Program-made: the position numbers and the translations under genes
Shown here: piece by piece, positions 43,501-55,300 of the stretch
How positions within the stretch are numbered: the stretch's first letter is position 1
Layout of the letters: every line of letters begins with the position of its first letter
Notes under the pieces: generated by a model
Databases searched by the model: none
The model's input: the letters and a program-made list of their open reading frames with translations, nothing else
What the model was told of the DNA's origin: nothing
Source of the DNA: Pisaster brevispinus
Taxonomy: Eukaryota; Echinodermata; Asteroidea; Forcipulatida; Asteriidae
Length of the DNA: 64,000 bases
NCBI GenBank assembly: GCA_023634235.1
Contig: JAMKCF010000054.1
Span: forward strand, 528,501 to 592,500
Direction of reading: 5' to 3'

Positions 43501-44500
43501 GACACAAGGGGTTGGGGGGGGGGGGGTAAACCGTGTCACTTAATATTGAAAGCCTATATTTTATATTATAGTTGACCTAACATCAATGGTCGTTTTATAG
43601 AGCAGAAATATGTTGACGATGTCCCTGAACTACACCTGTACTCCGGGGCAATTCAAACGTAGTAAATAAGCGGCCCTTGAGGGGCTACAGTTGCTAAAAA
43701 TAAACCACATAAGGGCTGGGAGCCATACATCATTGCCGGATAAATTGATGGCGTTTTCTGACATGGAATCAACACGGGGAAGGAGGTTCGTATCCTGCAA
43801 GCCTGGGGTGGGGGATGGGGGTCAACAGAGAAGTGGGATAAAGAAAGGAACCGAGATTACTCCTATTATGTCAGAGTATGTGACCGTAGGTTATTACGGT
43901 AGTTCAACCTCTTGGGTCCCTATACGCAGTCAGACCGATGTTTCTTGTCTAACCAAGATAACGTCGGTACCCTGCAATCGTATATCACTTCATATTAAAG
44001 TAATGTTAACTACGTAAATAAAATGTGAAACAGATGCGATGAAAATTGTGTTTCTTATCAGCATGCAGCAGCAACAGCTGCAAATCATCCTTTATAAATG
44101 TGCCCAATTGATAGCCTACTATTATCAGTAGAAATTAAGTTACTACCATTTCTCGTGAACCATAGCTCGTAAACATGACGGTAAGCACACCCGGTCCGGC
44201 CGCGCGTAACACAAAACAATTGAACATAAATAATAAGGAGTAGGCTTACAAATTAGGTTCAATTTATCTCTAAATTTGGTTGAATTTGACAAATTTGTGC
44301 GTTTTTTTATATATTATTTTCCCCTTCTTTTAACCATTTATTTATTAGCAATTCATCGCGATCTCACCACGTATGATTACACCAGAGTTGTGTATTGAGG
44401 GAGAATTGCGACATAAACGGCCCAGTTCTTTTTTTCTTGTTTTTGGTCACGTGGTAGCTGGACGCCATTTTCGGTCCAAATGCAGCACAACCTAATGTGC
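37529..44500. other. intergenic DNA, no gene recognised
   Basis: Contents include a short GGCTACGG-type hexamer array at about 38083-38130, a near-perfect 21-bp palindrome GACCAGTGACAGTCACTGGT plus C at 42300-42320, a T run at 42961, a CCA tract at 43375-43410 and a G run near 43513. No exon with recognisable domain or splice context was seen on either strand. Confidence 0.5.
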
Positions 44501-44507
44501 AGTCTAG

Positions 44508-44988
44508 GAGCAAGTTCGGGTGGTAACTATTACAATTAGTAATATAATTTGGCCATCACACATGCGTGGTTTGTTTCACTTGAATGGATTTAGTCGACTG
44601 GTTCGTCACAAATGACAACCCAGCAAGGCGATGACGTATAGAACAGAAAAAGTGTAAAGGCTCGTAAATAAAAAATAAAAAATGCAAAATTTAGTGCAAT
44701 AACGATTAGTATCATAATATTGACATATTATCGTATTGGCGAAAACCTACAAGTTATCATTAAACCAGCTTTTTTATTATTGAAAAAGTTAATAAAACGT
44801 TCTCCATCACGTGACTAAACCGCGATCTTGACAACATGATGTAACTTCGTTAGTTGACTGGAGAAACAGTGCTCAGGAGCTAGGTTGATCCAGTTGGACT
44901 AGCTAGTTCAACCATGCAGCGTTCGAGCGACATCTAGATCGACTATGGTTAAGTTTACTCAACTCTAGTCAGCCAACCGAGCTTGGTC
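44508..44988. repeat. diverged tandem duplication, copy 1
   Basis: It runs from GAGCAAGTTCGGGTGGTAAC to ...CCAACCGAGCTTGG. The most conserved part, about 44875-44955 (GTTGATCCAGTTGGACTAGC then TAGTTCAACCATGCAGCG), is nearly identical to copy 2. The left part is much more diverged. Confidence 0.85.
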
Positions 44989-45081
44989 TAGTCTGGCACC
45001 CGATATGCGCACATACGTTTTGGGGACCGAAAGTGTCTCCTAATCGTAATATGTCACAAGTCTCTCAATTTACGGCTCTTA

Positions 45082-45530
45082 GAGCAAGTTCAGGTGCTAA
45101 CCTTTAGTCAATATTTCCATTAAATCACGCATGCGTGGTCTATGGTTCACTCGAACGCATTTTAGTTACTCGATGATTCGTCAAATATAGCAACTCATAC
45201 ATCGTAAAACAATTACAATGTACTTGCAAATTACAGTGCAATTGTAATTATTATCTAAGTATTTGGCATATCTTTTTGGCAAAAACCTACCATTCATCGT
45301 TAAACCAACTTTTGTTATTGCAAAAGTTTACAAAACGTTCTCCGCCGCGAAACCAAACCGCCATATTGACAAAGTGACGCGACTTCGTTAGTTCACTAGA
45401 GAAATGATGCTCCGGAGCTAGCTAGGTTGATCCAGTTGGACTAGCTAGTTCAACCATGCAGCGTTCGAGTGACATCTAGATCGACTATGGTTAAGTCTAG
45501 TCGACTCTAGCCAGCCATCCGAACTTGTTC
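45082..45530. repeat. diverged tandem duplication, copy 2
   Basis: Same order of blocks as copy 1 at about 570-bp spacing, from GAGCAAGTTCAGGTGCTAAC to ...CCATCCGAACTTGTTC. It carries an additional CTAG near the AGCTAGCTAGG block. No coding frame is shared by the two copies. Confidence 0.85.
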
Positions 45531-48500
45531 CTGGTTATACCAATAGTGGCAGTGTCAGATAGAGGGCGCTATGGCATGCAAGCAGGCCAAACGAAAGGCT
45601 TCGGTTCCCGAACATTTGTATTCTCACTATTTAAAAGGGGAACTCAGTGGCACCCAGGAAGGGGGGGGGGGGGGCGTGCCTCCTTATTAGTTACCCGGTA
45701 CGCCACTGGGGTAATACATGTACATGTATTGTGTAATAGCAAACCTAACATTACAAACCAACCATCTTTACGAGAGCCGAAAATAAACACGTTACCATGT
45801 ACTAGGTGATTTTTGTTACAGGCTAGCATATACATGTGTATTGGTAAGTCTTTGTAGGTCACTTACCAGAGAAAGACGTGATTTTGCTCGAAGACAAACG
45901 ACAGAAGTAGCCCACAAAAGACACTAACTACACATCATTGACTTTGTAGTACATCTTCAACCACACAAGTGACCATTCGGTAAAAGTCAATTGTATTATC
46001 ATTCAGTCAATATTTCAGCTTGGTACATGTCTTGGTTTACCATTGAAGGTAGTTGCTTCATGTGGATTGACAGGTTAGACTGGTATAGCAACAACTTTGC
46101 TTGCCTTCATCAATCGTCGTGGCAACTCTATAGAGTATTATAACAAGATTGCAATGCTAAGACCTGTGGACATACCGGAGTGACAGGTGTAGCAGCAAGT
46201 CCCATGCAAACTGAATACAAAAGAGCACTAAAGAGATGCAAATTAAAGAATTCGCGTTTCCCTCCCCTGTTATAAAATAACACCAGGCCAATTAGAGTAG
46301 CAAAGCGTCGTCAAGTGACTTTAGTGTTAAAGGCACTGGTATTTCATTTTAGTGTTCTTGTCGTAATTGTGGAGATCAGTGACTGAAGTGCCCAGAATAT
46401 ATTAACACTGTCCCACCCTGCTTTATAGCCCATTGGTTCACCTATAAAGCATAACATCAAAAGGCGTGTTCTTTTTTTCTTGGTGAATGTATTTTCTTTA
46501 TTTTGGTCGATTCATCTATAACTACATCAAAGTCGAACAAGAAAATAATAAAACCATAACAACGCAACTATACAATTATGCGGAAATGTAAATTTGCATT
46601 TCTAAAAAGGTATGCATTATCTTTAACTAACCTCTAAACTAAAAACATGCTTTAAATTTTGCTTTAATATACACGGTATTTGTTGCAGTTGGTGATCTCT
46701 TTGCAAATGAATGCTTTCAACTGTATCTTAATTACAAGAGAAAAATACTATTTAAAAAGATACACTGATGCATTCAAACAATAATAAAAAGCATATCATT
46801 ATGTGAAGCACCGTAGTGTATTAATTCTACTATCATTTGCACACGTTAGTTCATTTTAAATAAGTGCAGCAAAATTAATAGTAATCATCGGGCCGTCATA
46901 AATTCAATCTCCCGCAAAAAAATAAAATAATAAATAAATAAAAAATTAAATCTTTAAAAGAAAAACATTTATTTTCACTTTAAAATATATGTAAGCATTA
47001 GTGTTCTATAATGAGTAAAACTAACATAAAAAACCCAAACCTATTCCATTATATTTCCCATTATACATACACAATGTAGTAAGTTTATGAAGATGGACCT
47101 ATTGAAGCTGACTTAAATGGCCTCTATACACCAACGGTAAGTTGTGACAAACATTCTTCTCGAAGTCCAATTCTGGGTGGGTCTTCTTTATACACGTATG
47201 CCGAGCATTACACTTGGCACTGTACACTCAATAGGTTTGTGGCAATGTAATTTTGTGTCTATTACTCTGGAGTCAAATAGTGGAAACGTTTTAACATGTA
47301 AACCCGATGTGTAACTCACAGGTACCCGCGCTTCCTTAATAAGCAGCGATGCCGTTTGTCGTGAAAGCATTTGGTATTTCCAGTCTCAATGGGCAAATCA
47401 AGAGCCGGGTATCACAGCACACACGTCAGTATTTGGCTACATTAGGACACATTTAAAAATAATCAAAACCCCCCGTCAAAATATACTTAAAGCGAACCAA
47501 CCTCTTCCACTAACATTAAAAATAATAATAATAATATTATATATATATGTATACTGTATTCCCAATCACATATTCGCATCAGTTCAGCTGTTTCAGTAAC
47601 CCCCTTCGATTGGCCACGCCCCGTAAATCTGCTGGAATCATGCAGTACATAGCAAAAGGGTTCTTTGAGCAATACAGATGGAAATACCAAACGTAAATGC
47701 ATTATTTATTTTGTTAATTACTTTTTACTCAGTTAAGATTCAGTAACTAAAATAACATTCAGTGATAGACTAAGTAAGTGACACGCTTTAATAAATTTTC
47801 TTAGAAGTAGCTTAACAATACATGTGACAACCAAATACCGTAGTACACGTGTAATATTGCCGTAGTGACGTCAGTCAAATCATTCATGGCTCTACAGTTT
47901 GATGAATGATAAACTTCAAATCTGGGTGGAACTTCATTCCCTGCCCATATCAGTACAACCAAATGGGCTTTTAACAAGAACAAACAAAACCTCACATCGT
48001 TAACACTCACTTTTAAAACAAAGAACTTGGTTTTGTAAGTTTAATTACGACGTTGAAGTGAAAATCCACATTAATTTATGTCAAAATATGAGGCAAAGAG
48101 CACACACTGTTATTCGCACCTGCTCCAAATTGAAAGTGGTCGATCCAGTCACAGATCGCTGTTTAAATACTTCAGAAGAATACAATAAATCTTGTAGTTT
48201 TCATAAAATAAAATCCACAAGTTTCTATTATGAATAATTTGATTAATTAAGCGCTAGAGACCACATGTAACACAATGATGTAGTAAAGTCTCGTATGTCT
48301 GAAACCAAGACTTAACAGTTTTGGTCAAGTCTAAAATTTCCAAGGCACCTTCAACTTTGGCTGGACTTAGATGTGTTCCATTATAAGCGATGTCGGGTTT
48401 GAGTGCGGCCGTTGGCTGCAACGGCAAATTTGGTGAGTAGGCCTGGTCAGTGACCAGTGTAGCCACTGCCAAAGCCGTCCAAATACTGACTCCTGCAGCT

Positions 48501-48576
48501 AACTGCTGCAGCAACAGCAACTACTGCAGCAAAAACAAATCAAAATCAACATGAAATGTTCATCAGGCTGCAGGGC
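45531..48576. other. intergenic DNA downstream of the CILP/FAM171-like gene
   Basis: A G run lies at 45661-45674, AT-rich and A-rich low complexity at about 46915-46960, and an AT microsatellite near 47530. The minus open frame at 48254-48520 has a hydrophobic stretch and a Pro-rich segment but no proven splice link. Confidence 0.45.
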
Positions 48577-48599
48577 TTTATTGTGTGTTTTTATTTATT
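48577..48599 (-). terminator. candidate poly(A) signals of the CILP/FAM171-like gene
   Basis: Three overlapping AATAAA hexamers on the minus strand (TTTATT at 48577, 48590 and 48594 on the plus strand) lie about 530 nt after the stop codon at 49131. They are the first cluster after the stop, which makes a 3' UTR of about 0.55 kb plausible. Confidence 0.35.
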
Positions 48600-49130
48600 T
48601 GTGTATTATTGTTATATTAAAGTCGCTTAAAATAAAACCATCAGTTTCTTCTGTGCCCAAACTAAGCCCGTCCTTTTTTGAAGAACGTTGCCTAAGAACA
48701 CTGGAGTTCGTTTGATCTCACCTGGCACCACACACTGTTCAAACTTACCCAAGATTGGGACTTAGACGGAAACTATTTGACGTGACTGTTTTTCTTTTCT
48801 CTATAAATAAAGGTGTTGGTTCTAACAACCTGCAGATTTCTTTCTTTGAGTGTCAGCTTATCGTTACATCATACTCTGAAAGAAAATCATGGGTAAATTC
48901 CACTCGATTCGAAATGTCTATAACGAGAGTTGATTGGATTTTAAAGTCAATAAAACACATAATTATGTTGTTTTGTACTGATGCCTGGCAAGTTAACAAT
49001 GTCAAACATCGTCCTATCTACCCTTGCAAATAATTCATAATGCTGCTCCGGTATAATGCGGTATTGTTCACTAACACCAACTGTGACTGGACAATCTCCC
49101 CCTTCCCATCCCAATTACACCATCACGACT

Positions 49131-49357
49131 CTAAGGTTGATAAAAACTGCTGCCGGAAGCGACGATATCGTCTGTACATTCAGGCTGGGTAAGACTCCAC
49201 TTGCCGCACTGTGTGCACACCCTTTGGGAGGGGCCTTCGATTCGGTACTCAGCGTTACAGTAGAAAGAAACCTCAGCACCTATGCTGAAATCACTGCCGA
49301 ATCGGATACCATTTTCTGGTTCACCGGGATCTGAGCATGTTGTAGGCACTGATCGAT
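49131..49357 (-). CDS. exon 10 (terminal): sushi/CCP module and stop codon
   Basis: It opens at a ttgcag acceptor (next to 49358) in phase 1 and reads TTCSDPGEPENGIRFGSDFS, then G-A-E-V-S-F-Y-C and CTQCGKWSLTQPEC. This is the sushi pattern: four main cysteines plus an additional CxxC pair near the end, the conserved GxxVxFxC and the late Gly-x-Trp. A 15-residue tail after the last module cysteine ends in TAG at 49131-49133. Sushi modules usually mediate protein-protein contacts in matrix or complement proteins. I see no good donor before the stop, which favours a terminal exon. Confidence 0.8.
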
Positions 49358-52300
49358 CTGCAAGTTATCATTGTTATAAAACGTCAGTTGAATTACAAGC
49401 AATACAAGGAGATATCAATTGAACATTGACGAAGTTTCAATGTCAAATAATGAGAATAATTACTTCAGAACATAACAGAACAGTTTGATGTCTTTGGACG
49501 TTTGTTGTAAACAACTCAAATGTTAAACCTGTTTAGCGATTAACTTTCTTATGTTTTCCAATTAGTCCCTCCACTTTTCATCCAATCAAAAAGCTGCTCA
49601 GAAAATAATGACTCAATAGAAAGAGACCCCCCCCCCTCCCACCCGGCCCCTTCGCCAACTCTCACCTGGCACTACAAAGTTCACGACTTGGCAACCCCCT
49701 TCAGCCGATGAACACGAAGATTGTGGTGTCTGCATGTCAGCTGACACAATTCTCACGTCCCCGGTGCAATTCTGCTCCACTATAATTTGGTTGAGTCCAT
49801 CCTTGAAGATGTTGGTGCAGAGGTAACCACTGCTATCCGTCTCGTACTCCGCGTAATGGAAGAAATTCTCCCCGTAAATTCTTAAAGACAATGCAGACAA
49901 ATATGATCTTTTTTATTAGCGAAGTTAAAATAAATAGTTTCGATATAAAAGCTTACCGATTATCAAGCTCATGACAGAACGAGTCCTGAGATTAGTTTCA
50001 ATCTGAAACACTGTGTCAAAGTCGAGTATTACAAAGACAACATTTGAAAAGCTATGGGATCACTATAAGCTTGTTTCAATTGCTACAATCAAAATTAGCA
50101 GATACATCAATGTGAATAAAACTAACTGTGGTTTAAGGGATACAACCTTGGCAGCAGATGGATAACCTTAAGAGGATGCAACTTTTCGTTTCAACTTAAC
50201 TTGTAATAATAAACCATACGAGAAACTGACTGGGCAAGTGTTTAATTCAATGTTGAGTTAAGCAAAGAACATTTGAGTAGAGCGGAATGTGAATCTGCAA
50301 CCAGCGCTGTACCAACTGAGCTACCTGACTACATATATAGTATAGTGTTGGCGCTCTGTTGGGTTCAACCTGAAACTGTCGTATAACCAGTGAGGGATCA
50401 CATCACAAAATACAGCAGTTTCAGATTGTATGGCTTTTGACTGGCACCCAGAATAAAGACACAGACAAAATATTGCGACCACCAACGTGGGGCTAGTTAG
50501 CTAGTTGTGGTACAGTGCCAGCCTCAGGTTCAAATCCCGCTCAAGTCAATTTGAAAAAAAAAAAACAAAAAAAAAAACACCTTACCCATTCAGTTTGCAT
50601 TTTGGTTTGATATATGAACAGAAATGTGATTTTCAAAACTTGTATTGTCTGGATGGTGTGGTTTTTTGTGTGTGTGAAAAATGAAGAGGATGAACATTAA
50701 CATCCTCTCTTTAACAAACTTAAATAAAAACAACAACAGCAGCAGGGAGCAGCAGCAACAGCAGTAGCAACAGCAGCAGCAGCAGCAGCAATAATGGTGT
50801 AATAATATCAGTATAAATATATGTTCGAAAAAAAGGTGAATTTAGAAAATATATTGTTTACGGTCTAAAAATAACCATGGATATGATAGCCAAACGTCTT
50901 CATGTTGAGATTAACCTTTAGTCATGGCGCTCAAAGCTTCTCAGATAGGATAACACAAACAGCGCCACCCCTGCTAACATGAACGGTTAGTCTTTTCGTG
51001 TTGGTAGAGATTGCGCTGTTTGTGTATCACACCATTCGGAAGATATGAAATGACTTACTTGATGGGTATATAGCTTGCTGGTCTGGTGCAGGCAGCATCA
51101 TAGCAGGTCCTTACAGTAATGCACTTATCTGGAATATATGTTGTGGCCACCAACCACCAAGTGAAGTGGGTTGTTTCATACTTCCATACGGGACCATCGT
51201 CAGACTCCGATATAGTACCAGTACCGGATTTTACCCATTTGCCTTCCAATAAGATATTCATAAGATATTATGTGATATTGACCATTACCAGTAACAGCAT
51301 TGTAGACATAGTAATTACACAAGGTGTACTTCAATTATTTGTATCATCACCCCAACACTCCCACCACAGACTTTGGAGTTTGTTTTGTTCGTTCTTAAGC
51401 TAGGCAATAATTACCGATATAAAAAGGTGTGGTATGTTTTTTAAAAACAAACAAGACTACATTTATTCCCAATTGCTTATTTGACACCTAAACTAACGCG
51501 GTCAAAGTCAAACGAATGATACAAAAATAAGGTTATTGAATCACCTAGTCTAGATGTGTGCGATTGGTTACTGTTGAAGATACATAGAAAGCACGTTATA
51601 TCATCTTCATGTTTCTATATTACTTTAGAGGCCAGGGTAGCCCAACATATTATCATCTTTACTAGCATCTACGCTTACAACTTAACATTGTTTAGTCTTT
51701 GCTTACCCTTTTCAGTGTCGAAAAAGTAGGCATCGAGAGAATCACGTATTCCCAGTAGATCCATGAAATCTTTCAGAAGGAAGGTTATTGAGCCCGGCTT
51801 CTTGAATGTCACTTTGTTTCCAGCGTTATTGAGGATGGTTAGTTCTGCAGCTCCCAGGGGTATAAGACGCTGGCCTTCTGGGTCTGAAGAATCACAAAGT
51901 TATCATACGTTATGGTAGAAGTTACAGTGATTGTTGATTATAAAAAAAATAAAAAAAATAATAATAACAATAAATAATAAAACTAGACTTGCAACGAGTC
52001 GAACAGTAAAAGTATCGTTGCGAGGTGTAGAGCGACATATTTTCCAAAGTGGTCAGCCAAGTAAACAAAAACAAACAAACAAACAAACAGACAAACAAAC
52101 AAAAACTTGGTCCCTGAGTCAGCGAGAGACAAGTTTGATTATTTCATGAATGATATTCAGTCAATATTTGTTTACGTGTGTGGCAATCTATCTCTCTCTC
52201 TCTTTTTTTTTTTTTTTTTTTTTTTCGAGGGACGGGAGTTTTTATTGTTATTTGTGCAATTTCTCGATCAAAAAAACACACACTAATTAACACACTCTCT

Positions 52301-55300
52301 ACCAATATTATAATAACTGAAAATGGATTGAGCCACTGGCCAAATATATATATATATTAAGTCATGAACCACAAGGGAAACTGACTGGGAAATTTTATTT
52401 AAATAGTTTGGGTTTGAACAAAGAAAAATTGACTGGAGCGGGACTTGAACCAACGACCTCCGGATTAACGTACCGGCGCTCTACCGCCAACATAGGGCTG
52501 GATAGCTCAGTTGGTAGAGCGCCGGTACGTTAATCCGGAGGTCGTTGGTTCAAGTCCCGCTCCAGTCAATTTTTCTTTGTTCAAACCCAAACTATTTAAA
52601 TAAAATTTCCCAGTCAGTTTCCCTTGTGGTTCATGACTTGATATTTAATATAAAAAAGTCGCATCCCCTTAAGGTGATCCCGTGGCTGCCGCTTCCCAGG
52701 TTGAATCGTAAACGTGGGTGTGATCCCTGGCTACACGGCAGTTAACGGTTGTATGGCTTCTGACTGGCACCCCGAACAAAGATATTGACTAATAGGGAGA
52801 CCGCCAGCATAGGGCTGGATAGCTCAGTTGGTAGAGCGCCGGTACGTTAATCCGGAGGTCGTTGGTTCAAGTCCCGCTCCAGTCAATTTTTCTTTGTTCA
52901 AACCCAAACTATTTATATATATATATATACATATAAATAATTAAACAATATATATATTTATATAAATAAAAAATAAAAACAAAAAAAATAAATATAATAC
53001 AAACAATTAAATCTAAAAAAAATAAATAAATACATAAATTAACAGAAAAAGAGACAAAACAAATCCACGAATCCACATGAGGGAGAGCTTTGTTTTTCTT
53101 AATTGAAAAGAACCAAACAATTTAATTTCTATATTTCGAAGACGTAAGTTGGCAACTGATTTACCAGGTATTATTCCATATAACATTACGACCAAAAGGA
53201 ATAATTATTATATTTGAGAAGAAGGAATCTGCTAGGTAAGTCTGCTGCCACCCATCGTCCCCAAAGTTTGACACATTGGATTGATTTGAACCCACCTCCC
53301 TCTGCAGTTTCAATCTGGGTGAGGTCTGGTAAAGCTGACAGAGCCTCTGGGGAGGATATGTCCACACCCTTGTACTTAATGTTGATATTAACGCCATCTC
53401 GTGCCCTCAATGCTCCTGTGTAAAATAACACAAAGGTAAAGAAGACAAAACTCTAAAAAGTGTTAAAGTCAACAATTGAAAAGATTCCGTGAGTCACTAA
53501 AAATCTTAAAAAACACCTTTATTTAAAATGAGTTAAACTAACTATGCTAGCTTTGTCGTGTGGTTTAACCTAACTGTACGTATAGTAGTCACTTACCCTT
53601 TATAGTATTGAATTCAACCCATAGTTTGTAGAGCAAGCCAACTACAAGTAAACTGCTATAACATGTGTGACATCTTCACACGGGGCATGCTAAGCCTACG
53701 TTACATGCTTAAATGCTGACCGTATGTTTCTAGCCACTGGTGACGTCAAGGGGTAAATACATATCGTTATTTTAGATAAGCAGTTCTTGACTTTCGGCTG
53801 AAACAGCTGCGCGGAGAGATGCACTTGTGACTTGAATTCCTTCCTACTTAATTTCAATTTTAAGTGTAAACAAATTATTGCCCGGTGTCTACGACTTCTA
53901 CTCGACCATAAAAATGCAATAATTAAAATATTCAGACCATCGGCCGCTCTTTTCAAAGAATCTCTGTGCAATTGATCCCATTTCTGCTTACCCTCTGGGA
54001 AACTCAAGCGGAATCCAGCTGCCTCTCCTTCCACACTGCCAAACTCGAAGGCCTTTGATGATGATACCCGGTAAAGGAAGGTTGTGTGCTCAGGGAATGA
54101 TTCCATTGGAAGAGTCACAATAGTAACTGTCAACAGATCATTGAAAATAATCATTAGCATAATTATTCCTTTATTACCAAAAAAATGAGCTCACTTGAAG
54201 AACAATGAAGAACAAAACAATCCGCAAAACAGTGACACCCATGTCAACATTTCTACCCCTGGTTACTGGACCATTCAAAATAATGTCTCCTTACTCATCT
54301 TGAAATATAAGATGTAAATGAAGCATGGTGCTGTGATCTTGAAACTAAAAGCAAACAAACAAACACAAAACATCCTATCACCATCCAAGTGCGGCGCAGA
54401 TGCATGACTTTTACCAAAGAGGGCTCACCCACCCAACTCCCATCCCCAGCCCCCCCCCCCCGAACCTACCCCGCCCACCCTACTGGGGAAAACAAGTTAA
54501 TGGAGGTTGCAATGATGCAAGCGGGCAAGAGAGATTCTGATCTGTAACGAGGTTAAAACATTTGAAGTGAACGAATTGGAAAACAATAGCTAGTTAGTAA
54601 AAAAGTAAATAATAATAATACATAAATAAATAATAAGTAAATACATACATAAATACATAAGTACTCGAGACCAGGGAGGGACCCGCTTCTCCCAAACACC
54701 CTTAAAGGGGCACACCGGCTTCGTTGGGCTATTTTGGGCTACAAAATAGGCTAACATATGACTTCAAAGGTCTTCCAGGAATGGAGAAGAACGGTTCCTA
54801 TAAGAAACCATCAAATTTTGCCGTTTTTGAGCATTACAAAAAAACGAAGGCCACGTGATTTATCCGAACCAAAAAAGTGGTTCGGATAAATCACGTGATC
54901 TTCGGAGTTAGTTTTACTTCCAGCCGTAGAAAAGTAAATTACTGAACCAAATTTATTTTATTTTATTTTTTTTTACAATTATTCATGAGTATTTGACAAA
55001 AAAGACTATGTATTAAGATTATTAATACAATTTGTAAATAATGATGAAAAATCGAACGTAAGATTCGCATTCAGAGAGTCCGTGCAACCGAGGTGAGTTT
55101 TACGGTGCAACAGCGTGGGAGCTAGCAGAACGTAAACCTTGGGGCATATCCCGTACAGCCGGTGCCGTGTCTCGTGGGGCCAGAGAGACAAGCCCCGGGG
55201 CATGAACTCCCCAGCTTGCCGGTCTAGCCGTGAGCTTGGGAGCTTGTCGGAGGGGTAGGGAGCCAGACCAACAATTACGTTTTTTTTACGAGGGCTTTAG

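Noticed and set aside
52496..52884. Two functional tRNA-Asn genes
   Set aside because: Although 72-nt cloverleaves can be drawn, position 33 is C, stems have mismatches, and the same head recurs with a long shared body. A SINE explains this better.
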